DNA from: an uncultured Butyrivibrio sp.
GTDB taxonomy: Bacteria > Bacillota > Clostridia > Lachnospirales > Lachnospiraceae
NCBI GenBank assembly: GCA_945928575.1
Contig: CAMENP010000005.1
Location: 62,001-126,000, forward strand
Length of the DNA: 64,000 nucleotides
Direction: 5' to 3'
Part shown: piece by piece, positions 20,490-29,158 of the stretch
Position numbering within the stretch: the first letter of the stretch is position 1
How the letters are laid out: the number at the start of each line of letters is the position of its first letter
Made by a program: the position numbers and the translations under genes
The notes under the pieces: generated by a model
Database searches by the model: none
Told to the model about the DNA's origin: nothing
The model's input: the letters and a program-made list of their open reading frames with translations, nothing else

Positions 20490-21269
20490 TTATTTAAGCG
20501 ATTTAAGCCTGATGTGTTCCGCACATCCGAGAATGAACTCACTGTTAGTAGGCTTATCCTTCTTATTCGGCAGAAAAGGAACAACTATATTATCATTACG
20601 TTCCCACGTCGCTGCTATTATATATCTTATGTTACGCTCCACATTGGTAGATGACGTACCGTATTCTTCGGCAACTGCCGGATATACGGTCTTCGTAATC
20701 GACAAGTCGCTGTCAGGTTCACCGACAGCCATCTCAATTGCGTCGCGCAGATATTTGTATCCGACCATCTTGATCGGCATACCGATCGATCTTAAAAGTT
20801 CAGATATCTCAAGATCCAGGCTTCTGGCTGTATCTTCCTGGCCTGCAGCAGCATTCTCCTGTCCGGCGCCCGATTTGATATGTCTTATTCTCTTAATAAG
20901 TGCCTCACCGTCAAACGGTTTCATCATAAAATAAGTCGCACCGTTATTAAGCGCTTCACTCACTATGTCCTCACGGCCCGCTGCGGACAAAACAATGTAT
21001 TCCGGATGGTAATCTTCCATATCCGCACTGTTCTTAATCCGCATCATAACGCCCATACCGTCAAGCTTAGGCATTACAAGATCAAGCAGAACCACATCCG
21101 GCCGTTCCGCTTTGATCAGTTCGACCGCGCTTTCTCCGTCGGATGCTTCTCCGACGATCGTTAAGTCTTCCTCATCAGCCAATGTATCATGTATCATCTC
21201 TCTTATGATATCATTGTCATCAACAATAGCTACTTTAATTAAATCTGCCAAACCCATAGCTCCTTTCAT
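20490..21269 (-). CDS. Spo0A-like response regulator (REC + Spo0A C-terminal domain); start may be 21257
   Basis: [15 protein letters not shown]...[15 protein letters not shown]...[32 protein letters not shown]...[32 protein letters not shown]...KPTNSEFI. Confidence 0.93.
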   Translation of the reverse strand: [259 protein letters not shown]

Positions 21270-21283
21270 CCTTACGTATTATG

Positions 21284-21649
21284 TCATTCCTCAGGGCAGA
21301 GGTAATTCTTTATTACGTTCATAATCGTGCGGTAATTGTCACCGACTTCTTCCACCGTCTGCTTAACTCCGGTCATGTCGCCGGCTCTTAACTTCTCACA
21401 TGCATCATAAATATTCGGAAACATTCTGCGGAATCCGAGATTCCCAACAACACCTTTAAGTGAATGGCAGTGTTCAAATGCTTCCGCACAATCGCCTTTA
21501 TCGAGCGCTTCGATCAACATCTCATAGTTATTATCCGCATAAAAAAGTCTGAGGTACTTGGCATATCTGTCTTCCTTACCGCAGAAACGGGCTATAGCAC
21601 TGTCAACATCAACATCGGCGTTCTTCAATTCATCCTTCCAGTTTGTCAT
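21284..21649 (-). CDS. Hpt-domain phosphotransfer protein
   Basis: AFEHCHSLKGVVGNLGFRRM: canonical Hpt HSLKG motif in a 121-aa protein. Confidence 0.93.
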   Translation of the reverse strand: MTNWKDELKNADVDVDSAIARFCGKEDRYAKYLRLFYADNNYEMLIEALDKGDCAEAFEHCHSLKGVVGNLGFRRMFPNIYDACEKLRAGDMTGVKQTVEEVGDNYRTIMNVIKNYLCPEE

Positions 21650-21735
21650 ATATCCACCTTACGTTTCTAAATCTTTGTACGCATATAAGTATATAACAAA
21701 TTATAAGGACTTAACAACATTTCTCTATCGCTAAT

Positions 21736-24700
21736 CTACGACAAAAACTTATATAATATTGAATACAATGTATCTGCACTCATCGGCTTGGTTATATGGT
21801 CATTCATGCCGCTTTCATGCGTCGCTTCTATGTCTTCTTTAAAGGCATTGGCGGTCATTGCAACTATCGGTACGTTGAGTGCGTAATCGGTTTTAAGGTT
21901 TCTTATTGCCTTTGTCGCATCATAACCGTTCATAACAGGCATCCTGACATCCATAAGTATGAGATCGTACCTGGCCCCACCGGCTATCAGCTCATACGCC
22001 TCCCGGCCGTTGGATGCCGTATCGCATTGTGCATTTACATCCTCAAGATAGTCAACCGCTATATCGGCATTAATATCATTGTCATCAACAACAAGGATTT
22101 TACGTCCGGTAAAATCATACTGCACGACATCATCGCCGACGCTCTCGCCTGAACCCGATTTAAGAATCTTCTGCTCGATTTTCTTGATATCCGACAAAAA
22201 TACCGGTTCCATAACATAAGCTTTCATCCCGGCCTTGTATGAATTCTCATCGAAATATGATTCATCATAAGTTCCCGCCACAACTACCGGACGGCTGTCG
22301 TTGCACATGGATGCGCTTTTGATCCTGGAAATTATATCGTCATTTAAGTTATTGAAATGTATGATGTCAAAGTGTTCTTTTGCCTTATTGACATCAACAT
22401 CCAACGCCTTGTCTATATACTTGAAAGGGATTGATATCGTAAATTTGCTTCCAACGCCTTCCTTGCTGTCGATATCGATTCTGCCGCCGAGCATCTGAAC
22501 ATATTTGCCCGTAATGGACATTCCCAGACCCGTGCCTTCCGTCACAACTGTCATCTTGTTATGTTCACGTTCAAACGGCTGGAAAATCCTGTTGCAGAAT
22601 TCCTTGCTCATGCCGCACCCGTTATCTTCCACTTTAAAAATATATTCTGCAGTTCCGGCGGATATTTCCTGCTGTTCTATGGTGAGGCTTACCTTTCCGC
22701 CGTCCCTGGTGTATTTAATGGCATTCCCTATTACATTGGTAAGTATCTGGTCAAGTTTAAGTCTGTCGCCAACAAGTTCTTCATGCGTCACACCGATTGC
22801 TTTTGCCGAGAATTCCAGTTTCTTATCTCCTGCCTGCTGCTGCAATATTGCTATGATTCCGTGCACAAGCTGCGGAAGAGAAAAATTTTCTTCATTAACC
22901 GTTATTTTGCCACTTTCGATATATGACATATCAAGAACATCATTTATAAGGCTGAGAAGATATTTGGCCGCTGTATCTATTCTGGTAAGGCAGGCCCTTA
23001 CTCTTCCCGTGTCCCCGATGTGATTCAATGCAATATCTGTCATTCCCATGACAGCATTCATAGGCGTTCTCAGGTCATGGGAGATATTTGAAAGGAATTC
23101 TGACTTGGCCCTGCTGGCATTCTTTGCCTCGGCAAGTGCGTCTTTCAGTTCTTTTTTATGTTTGAGTTCAGCCGCCCTTTCATCATGGATATCCTTATAT
23201 GCCATTATAATCTGTTTAACATATCCGCCTTTAAAATGTATAGCCTGCACATCAACCCTTACCCACCTGTAACCGTTATCGAATCTGCGCATAAACTCAC
23301 AATGCATTGACTGTCCTTCTTCGCGCAGTGAACGCCTGATATTGTCTATGTCGACAAAACGCATAACACGCTCTTTGTCTTCATCAAGTACATACCCGCT
23401 TACATATTTGCGCATGACCGATTCATAACAATTATCCGTTACAAGAAGTTCATGGACTGCGCCATCCTCTCTCGCCGGTGAGATCGTGCCTTCGACAAGG
23501 TCACAATAATATATTCCGAAATAAGCATCTCCCAGTGCAAAAAGAATATTTCTCAACATTGCCGTCTGGTCATCCAACAGACTGATTCTCGCACGGTTGG
23601 CTGCACGCTCATCAATATTTCGTACCAGGAGGAGCTTACGTCCGCCCTCCGGCAGGTTAATATATGTCGAAAATCCATTCAGATAATGGACCATTCCGCG
23701 TCCGTCTTCAGCCCTGTATTCACGTTCGACAAAGCCTTTACGTCCCGGTACAGCCTCATCAAGAAGGGACTCAAAAATATAATAATCCTCTTCATAAACA
23801 AGTTTCTTCATCATATCAATAAAGTCACTGAAGCGACCTGTTCCGCACGGAAGCAGAGTATGATCATCACTGTACAGGCAATTATAATAGTCATTTTCTT
23901 CATCAATTATCATATTGAGAATGTAAATCTTGGATACGGCGGTTGAATTGATAATGGAGGCCGTATCCCGTTCAATCTGTTCATTGCACTCTTTAATAGC
24001 ATATATCACATAAGGTCTTTCGTCCGAATAATTCTTATCCGGCGTAACCACGAGCTTAAGCCACCTTCCGCCACGCTCCCTGTAATATGCTTCCATCGGT
24101 TCGCGGCTTGCCTTCAGGTGTTCCCTTATATTGGCGATGGTAGGTTCTTTTTCCCCCGCTTTGACATATCTAAGTTCAACACCGTTTCTGATATAATTTT
24201 TCTCAAGTTCCTCAAAGTCCGCAAAATCATCCACAAACTGCGTTCTGTCAAAGTTCATAAGTATTACTTCATATGAACATGTAACGATATTAACTCTGTA
24301 GATAACCTGATAAGACTCCGCAAGCGATGTAATGATATCATTGCTTCTGCCGAGTTTCTGTTCTTCCTCAAGTTCATGTTCATATTTAACTATTCCCAGT
24401 AAAAAAGTGCGTTCTTTGACAGCCGGATTCCTTACCTCAACAACTCTTGCCGACATATATCTGTCATCAACCGTCTTATATGATATTTCGGCTGTAGAGT
24501 TATTGTCCATAGTCCGCTTAAGTCCCGAAAGTGACATATACTTTCTGACCCTGATCCTGTCAACATCGCATACGAAAGTATCACAATATGCTTTAAGCCC
24601 ATCTTCATACCCCTTATCCGATTCAGCCATTGAATCATATCGGGCCGGCATATACATAACGGAAAACGTATCGCTTTCAGCGCCGATCACAAACAATGCA

Positions 24701-24810
24701 TTATATCTGCCGCACAGTGCTTCTATGATAGCATTCTTTTGTTCATCGCCCATATCATATATACGTTTTCTGTTAACTTTCCTGTCTTCGGTATCAAATA
24801 TTCTGTCCAC
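21736..24810 (-). CDS. Hybrid sensor histidine kinase (PAS-like sensory region, HisKA, HATPase, receiver)
   Basis: FLSNISHDLRTPMNAVMGM; NVIGNAIKYT, VEDNGCGM, GTGLGMSI; REC KILVVDDNDIN...YDLILMDVRMPVMNG...PIVAMTANAF...ITKPMS; no obvious TM. Confidence 0.95.
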   Translation of the reverse strand: MDRIFDTEDRKVNRKRIYDMGDEQKNAIIEALCGRYNALFVIGAESDTFSVMYMPARYDSMAESDKGYEDGLKAYCDTFVCDVDRIRVRKYMSLSGLKRTMDNNSTAEISYKTVDDRYMSARVVEVRNPAVKERTFLLGIVKYEHELEEEQKLGRSNDIITSLAESYQVIYRVNIVTCSYEVILMNFDRTQFVDDFADFEELEKNYIRNGVELRYVKAGEKEPTIANIREHLKASREPMEAYYRERGGRWLKLVVTPDKNYSDERPYVIYAIKECNEQIERDTASIINSTAVSKIYILNMIIDEENDYYNCLYSDDHTLLPCGTGRFSDFIDMMKKLVYEEDYYIFESLLDEAVPGRKGFVEREYRAEDGRGMVHYLNGFSTYINLPEGGRKLLLVRNIDERAANRARISLLDDQTAMLRNILFALGDAYFGIYYCDLVEGTISPAREDGAVHELLVTDNCYESVMRKYVSGYVLDEDKERVMRFVDIDNIRRSLREEGQSMHCEFMRRFDNGYRWVRVDVQAIHFKGGYVKQIIMAYKDIHDERAAELKHKKELKDALAEAKNASRAKSEFLSNISHDLRTPMNAVMGMTDIALNHIGDTGRVRACLTRIDTAAKYLLSLINDVLDMSYIESGKITVNEENFSLPQLVHGIIAILQQQAGDKKLEFSAKAIGVTHEELVGDRLKLDQILTNVIGNAIKYTRDGGKVSLTIEQQEISAGTAEYIFKVEDNGCGMSKEFCNRIFQPFEREHNKMTVVTEGTGLGMSITGKYVQMLGGRIDIDSKEGVGSKFTISIPFKYIDKALDVDVNKAKEHFDIIHFNNLNDDIISRIKSASMCNDSRPVVVAGTYDESYFDENSYKAGMKAYVMEPVFLSDIKKIEQKILKSGSGESVGDDVVQYDFTGRKILVVDDNDINADIAVDYLEDVNAQCDTASNGREAYELIAGGARYDLILMDVRMPVMNGYDATKAIRNLKTDYALNVPIVAMTANAFKEDIEATHESGMNDHITKPMSADTLYSILYKFLS

Positions 24811-24913
24811 TTTTAACAGAACCTCCTCGTTCGCACCCTGTATACGGATAATTATATCCTATTAATTCAGTATAATCAATCACTTTTATCTTATTTTGTC
24901 GAAAAAGCGCATA

Positions 24914-25363
24914 TCATTTACAAAAGCAGAAATAAAAGAAACTGCCCAAGCTTTTACCGACAGCAAGTACTATCACCAATATGCATAATCCGGTCGTAAG
25001 TCTGGCCCTTCTGATAAATATCGGGACACCTTTGACCGTCTCCGCAAGCGACATAAGAAAGCAGCCCGTAAATATTCCGGCAAACAAGCCGAATACAGCC
25101 AGCACACCGCCCCATATCCCGAGCTGAGGTCCGAATACGAACAATATGTTGCCAAGAATAGCCCCCGTCATAATAAGGCTTTCGTATAATCTTATCCGGT
25201 CCGCGGTATTGGTATATTGCGCAAACCTTGTCACAACGCCTACAGAAGTAACCACAGCAAAATATCCGCCGGCGGTTACCGCACCGGCGCCAAGGCCGAA
25301 TATTGCAATTATTAAAATGTCATTTAACATCCTGTTCTTTTGCCTCCCTGGCGCTTTCATCAA
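24914..25363 (-). CDS. spoVAB: Stage V sporulation protein AB
   Basis: IIAIFGLGAGAVTAGGYFAVVTSVGVVTRFAQYT...; overlaps spoVAA. Confidence 0.9.
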   Translation of the reverse strand: MMKAPGRQKNRMLNDILIIAIFGLGAGAVTAGGYFAVVTSVGVVTRFAQYTNTADRIRLYESLIMTGAILGNILFVFGPQLGIWGGVLAVFGLFAGIFTGCFLMSLAETVKGVPIFIRRARLTTGLCILVIVLAVGKSLGSFFYFCFCK

Positions 25364-25943
25364 TAATCGCCGTATTCACGTCATCTTCGTACAAGCGCAT
25401 CTCAACTTCAAGAGGCGTCGGATCTTTCTCATATCTTCTTCGTCCTATATGATTGTAGAAAATAATTATACCGGCTCCGAGTCCTATACAATATGACGCC
25501 TGCAGGATCCACAACCATTTTGTATCTCCTGTAACAAATGTGCACACGGATTCCATGACCGAATTTACATCCACGTCATTTCCATATGCGATTATCGCAA
25601 AAGCCCCGCCGCAAAACACGATAAGTCCTATAAATACAATTTTAATATACTCAAAAAATCGGTTGCGGTTTTGTGGTTTTTTATATGATATAACAAAATC
25701 CGGTTCCCCGACACTGTTTATTTCCACGCCCGCGACTTCTTTCTTAATAAGCTCAATTATCTTCATTATCGAGAATACATACCGCCTGCTTTTGACATCC
25801 GGTGCATTTATAAGTGTGATTGCTTTTACTCTTGCCGTTATGTGTGCATCTTCACACCACACCGAGGCACAGTCTCCTATGGATATGCGTCTTGTATCTA
25901 CCTGCGAATTTTTCGGAAAGCTTATATAAACCGTCTCATTCAT
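25320..25943 (-). CDS. spoVAA: Stage V sporulation protein AA
   Basis: VYISFPKNSQVDTRRISIGDCASVWCEDAHITARVKAI...VGEPDFVISYKKP; next to sigF. Confidence 0.9.
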   Translation of the reverse strand: MNETVYISFPKNSQVDTRRISIGDCASVWCEDAHITARVKAITLINAPDVKSRRYVFSIMKIIELIKKEVAGVEINSVGEPDFVISYKKPQNRNRFFEYIKIVFIGLIVFCGGAFAIIAYGNDVDVNSVMESVCTFVTGDTKWLWILQASYCIGLGAGIIIFYNHIGRRRYEKDPTPLEVEMRLYEDDVNTAIIDESAREAKEQDVK

Positions 25944-25997
25944 ATATTACCTCGCATAATTTTGTTATTATATTTTCTGCAAAGGTCTTTCTTTTAT

Positions 25998-26729
25998 TCA
26001 CAAATCGATATTTTTCCGCATGCGCATAAGAATTTTCTTTTCAAGGCGCGATACCTGCACCTGTGAAATTCCGAGTTTATCCGCCACCTGAGTCTGGGTG
26101 CAATCATCATAATATCTCATTCTGATAAGACACTTCTCCGTCTCATCAAGGGAATCTATCATCTGTTCAAGCATCATATGGTTTAACAGTTTCTCACTTG
26201 CCGGGGCCTCAGATACCGCAGCAAGTTTATCCACTATATATACCTGTGCGCCATCACTTTGATATGCGGTCTTATATATTGATTCCACCTCTTTGCCCGC
26301 AGTAGTCGCAACCGCTATATCTTCGATTGGAATTCCGGTAAATTCGGAAATTTCCCCGGCCGTGGGCTCACGCCCGTTTGTCTTGGCAAGCTGTTCCGAG
26401 GCTTTTCTTATTTTCCAGCCGTTTTCCTTGATCGAGCGGGATACCTTAATCATTCCGTCATCACGGATGAAACGTTTAATCTCCCCGCTTATCATCGGCA
26501 CGGCATACGTACTGAACATAACCGGCTGTTCAAGATCGAACTTGTCAATCGCTTTGATAAGTCCTATTGTACCTATCTGCGTAATGTCCTCCATGTCGTA
26601 TCCGCGGCCTGCAAAGCGTTTGGCAATGCTGTAGACAAGTCCCATATTTTCCATCACAAGCACATCCCTGGCTTCTTTGTTGCCCTGATGTGCGAGTTCT
26701 ATAAGCTCTTTGGTATGATTCATAATCAC
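25998..26729 (-). CDS. sigF: Forespore sigma factor SigF
   Basis: GLVYSIAKRFAGRGYDMEDITQIGTIGLIKAIDKFD...FSTYAVPMISGEIKRFIRDDGMIKVSRS; preceded by spoIIAA-spoIIAB. Confidence 0.97.
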   Translation of the reverse strand: MIMNHTKELIELAHQGNKEARDVLVMENMGLVYSIAKRFAGRGYDMEDITQIGTIGLIKAIDKFDLEQPVMFSTYAVPMISGEIKRFIRDDGMIKVSRSIKENGWKIRKASEQLAKTNGREPTAGEISEFTGIPIEDIAVATTAGKEVESIYKTAYQSDGAQVYIVDKLAAVSEAPASEKLLNHMMLEQMIDSLDETEKCLIRMRYYDDCTQTQVADKLGISQVQVSRLEKKILMRMRKNIDL

Positions 26730-26737
26730 ACCTCCGC

Positions 26738-27163
26738 TTATTCTGTTTCCTGTCCTATCCTTTTAAACATCGTTACTCTGGTTCCGCGTCCGGGCTCGGA
26801 CCACACATCCAGCCCGTCCATAAACACTTCCATGAAAGTAAATCCCATTCCCGAACGTTCGTCATCCGCGCCCGTCGTAAACATCGGTTCCATGGCTTTT
26901 TCAACATTATCTATGCCGCGTCCGTTGTCTTCGATAATTACTTTGAGTGTCTTTTCTTCGATTTCGGCAGTTAAAGTTATCAGTCCGCCTTTCTTATTGT
27001 ATCCATGTATCACCGAATTGGTCACCGCCTCTGAAACAGCGGTCTTTATGTCATTGATTTCCTCAAGTGTCGGGTCAAGTCTTGTTGCAAAAGCGGCCAC
27101 GCACACCCTGGCAAATCCTTCGTTTTCGGAAACGGCATCGAATTCAATTTTAATTCTGTCCAT
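26738..27163 (-). CDS. spoIIAB: Anti-sigma F factor SpoIIAB
   Basis: DIKTAVSEAVTNSVIHGY...IEDNGRGIDN...RSGMGFTFMEVFMD. Confidence 0.96.
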   Translation of the reverse strand: MDRIKIEFDAVSENEGFARVCVAAFATRLDPTLEEINDIKTAVSEAVTNSVIHGYNKKGGLITLTAEIEEKTLKVIIEDNGRGIDNVEKAMEPMFTTGADDERSGMGFTFMEVFMDGLDVWSEPGRGTRVTMFKRIGQETE

Positions 27164-27165
27164 TG

Positions 27166-27504
27166 TTAATCCTCCTCATTTACTATCATGTCTATTTTGC
27201 TGTTTCTCTCGGTTATGCTGTTGAGCCCGAACAGTCCGAAAATCCTCTGCATCCTGCAGTTAAGATTGCTCACGAAAATTTCTCCTCCCATCGGGCGGAT
27301 TTTCTTGTATCTTCCCATTATCAGCCCGATTCCGGAGCTGTCCATAAAACTGACATTTTTGAAGTCAAAGGCAATATTCTTAATGCCCTTGTTATCGATA
27401 TTCATGTCAATTTCGCTTCTGATTGCCTCTGTGACATGATGGTCCAGATCGCACGATAGCTTTACAATAATAAGATTTTTTCTGGCAATACATATTCTGT
27501 CCAT
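27166..27504 (-). CDS. spoIIAA: Anti-anti-sigma factor SpoIIAA
   Basis: STAS domain: FDFKNVSFMDSSGIGLIMGRYK. Confidence 0.96.
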   Translation of the reverse strand: MDRICIARKNLIIVKLSCDLDHHVTEAIRSEIDMNIDNKGIKNIAFDFKNVSFMDSSGIGLIMGRYKKIRPMGGEIFVSNLNCRMQRIFGLFGLNSITERNSKIDMIVNEED

Positions 27505-27557
27505 TACAATTCTCCCTTCATTATATTATATTGCATCATGGTGCAATATCCCTCAAA

Positions 27558-27598
27558 AAAAGGCGGAGCAGTTAATATATAATTAATTGCTCCGCCGC
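27558..27598. terminator. Hairpin downstream of Zn-ribbon/TPR gene
   Basis: GGCGGAGCAGTTAAT ATATA ATTAATTGCTCCGCC. Confidence 0.8.
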
Positions 27599-27614
27599 TT
27601 ATTACAAGTGTGGT

Positions 27615-29000
27615 TTATTCTTCTGTACGTGAATTAACATATTCGTTAAGCTGTGTGGCAAATGTTGTATCACCGAACTTTGTGTTGACCACATCCACAT
27701 ATTTCTGTGCATTTTCAAGGTCATTAAGTCCATAATACGACATTGCAAGATAATACGGTGTCTCTACCGACTTATCGTCAAGTTCATATGCCTTCTCAAG
27801 GTATTTGGCCGCATCCACATAATTCTTCTGGTTATAAGCATTAAGCCCTGCCATATAAAATGTTCTTGCGCCTCCGTTACACTTATCTTCAAGCGTTGAA
27901 TATAAATCTTTCGCTGTCTGTGTCGGAAGCTGTGTTACATCTATATCAGCTAGCGCAAGTGCAGCCTTATCAACATCATTGGCAAGGTATTCGCTCACCG
28001 CTTCGACAAGTTTGGCATATAATGCAGTTTCTCCTGAATCGCCCTTATATTGCTCGAGTTCCTTATTGGCCGCATCCAGCTGCGAGTTCAGTTCTTCATT
28101 CTGCTTCTCCAATGTGGTTATCTCAACCGAATATCCGGAAAGCTGTTCGCTGTATTTCTTAATAGTGTCATTATTCTCATGCTGCGAACTCTGAAGTTTG
28201 GCAGGAACGATAAGGAACCATATAAGTGCCGCTCCTATGACTACACCGAGAAGGATGTATACAACCGTAAACACGCCGCTCGACGGCTCTTTGTATGAAT
28301 TACGCGGCAATATGACGTCATTGCCCGAAAGCGGTTTTCTCTTGGAATTCTTATAATATTCTTCATTATCATCAGCCGGCTGTGTCTGTGATGCGCCGTT
28401 GATTTCATCAATATATTTAAGAGCAAGCGTATTATTGCGGTCTGTCTTAAGAACTCTGTGAAGTACTTTAAGTGCTCTCTCGTCATCATTACGCTTCATA
28501 TATATAAGTGCCAGAAGAAGATTGGCTCTTATAAATTTCGGATATGTGGCAGTAACTTTTTTAAGCTGTATGAGTGCAACATCATCGCCGCCTTCTTTGG
28601 CCTTGGCAAGTGCGATATTATATCTCTTGGCTGCCTGGTTTATAAGTTCAAGCTTATTTGGATTGGCTTTAACCTTGCGGATATATACCTCCGCAACGTT
28701 ACGATCCTGTTTGAGATTAAGGCTTATGACCCACTCTGACAAAGCCATTGCAAGTTCGCCCATTTCGTAATAGACAAGTCCCAGCAGGTTGCGCGCCTTA
28801 ATATTTTTCTTATTAAGGCTGAGGCTGGTCTTGAGCGCTGTCACCGCACCGGTCAGATCTCTGACCTTAGCTTTCTCAAGTCCCTGATTATAATATGAAT
28901 TAGATGCTTTGACTACTATCTTGTACACGGAAACATCCGCTCCGCACTTAAGGCAGTAATCCTCATCCGACAATACACTGTTACATTTATAACATCTCAT
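27615..29000 (-). CDS. Zn-ribbon, TPR, TM and coiled-coil protein
   Basis: MRCYKCNSVLSDEDYCLKCGAD zinc ribbon; TPR-like repeats on both sides of TM VVYILLGVVIGAALIWFLIV. Confidence 0.85.
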   Translation of the reverse strand: MRCYKCNSVLSDEDYCLKCGADVSVYKIVVKASNSYYNQGLEKAKVRDLTGAVTALKTSLSLNKKNIKARNLLGLVYYEMGELAMALSEWVISLNLKQDRNVAEVYIRKVKANPNKLELINQAAKRYNIALAKAKEGGDDVALIQLKKVTATYPKFIRANLLLALIYMKRNDDERALKVLHRVLKTDRNNTLALKYIDEINGASQTQPADDNEEYYKNSKRKPLSGNDVILPRNSYKEPSSGVFTVVYILLGVVIGAALIWFLIVPAKLQSSQHENNDTIKKYSEQLSGYSVEITTLEKQNEELNSQLDAANKELEQYKGDSGETALYAKLVEAVSEYLANDVDKAALALADIDVTQLPTQTAKDLYSTLEDKCNGGARTFYMAGLNAYNQKNYVDAAKYLEKAYELDDKSVETPYYLAMSYYGLNDLENAQKYVDVVNTKFGDTTFATQLNEYVNSRTEE

Positions 29001-29014
29001 CGTGTAACTCCAAT

Positions 29015-29158
29015 CTATTGCTTATCCGTGATTTCTCTGATTATCTTATCAATGACGGCCGTAACGTCCGTGGTGTCATTGTTGTAAATGGCGTCTTCCG
29101 CTTCATCCACCTCAAGACTTGGCTGGAACTTCTTAATCTCTTCGTCAAAATCTATCAT
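29015..29158 (-). CDS. 47-aa small acidic protein
   Basis: Below ORF-track cutoff; reverse translation MIDFDEEIKKFQPSLEVDEAEDAIYNNDTTDVTAVIDKIIREITDKQ, lying between folC and the TPR gene. Confidence 0.65.
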   Translation of the reverse strand: MIDFDEEIKKFQPSLEVDEAEDAIYNNDTTDVTAVIDKIIREITDKQ

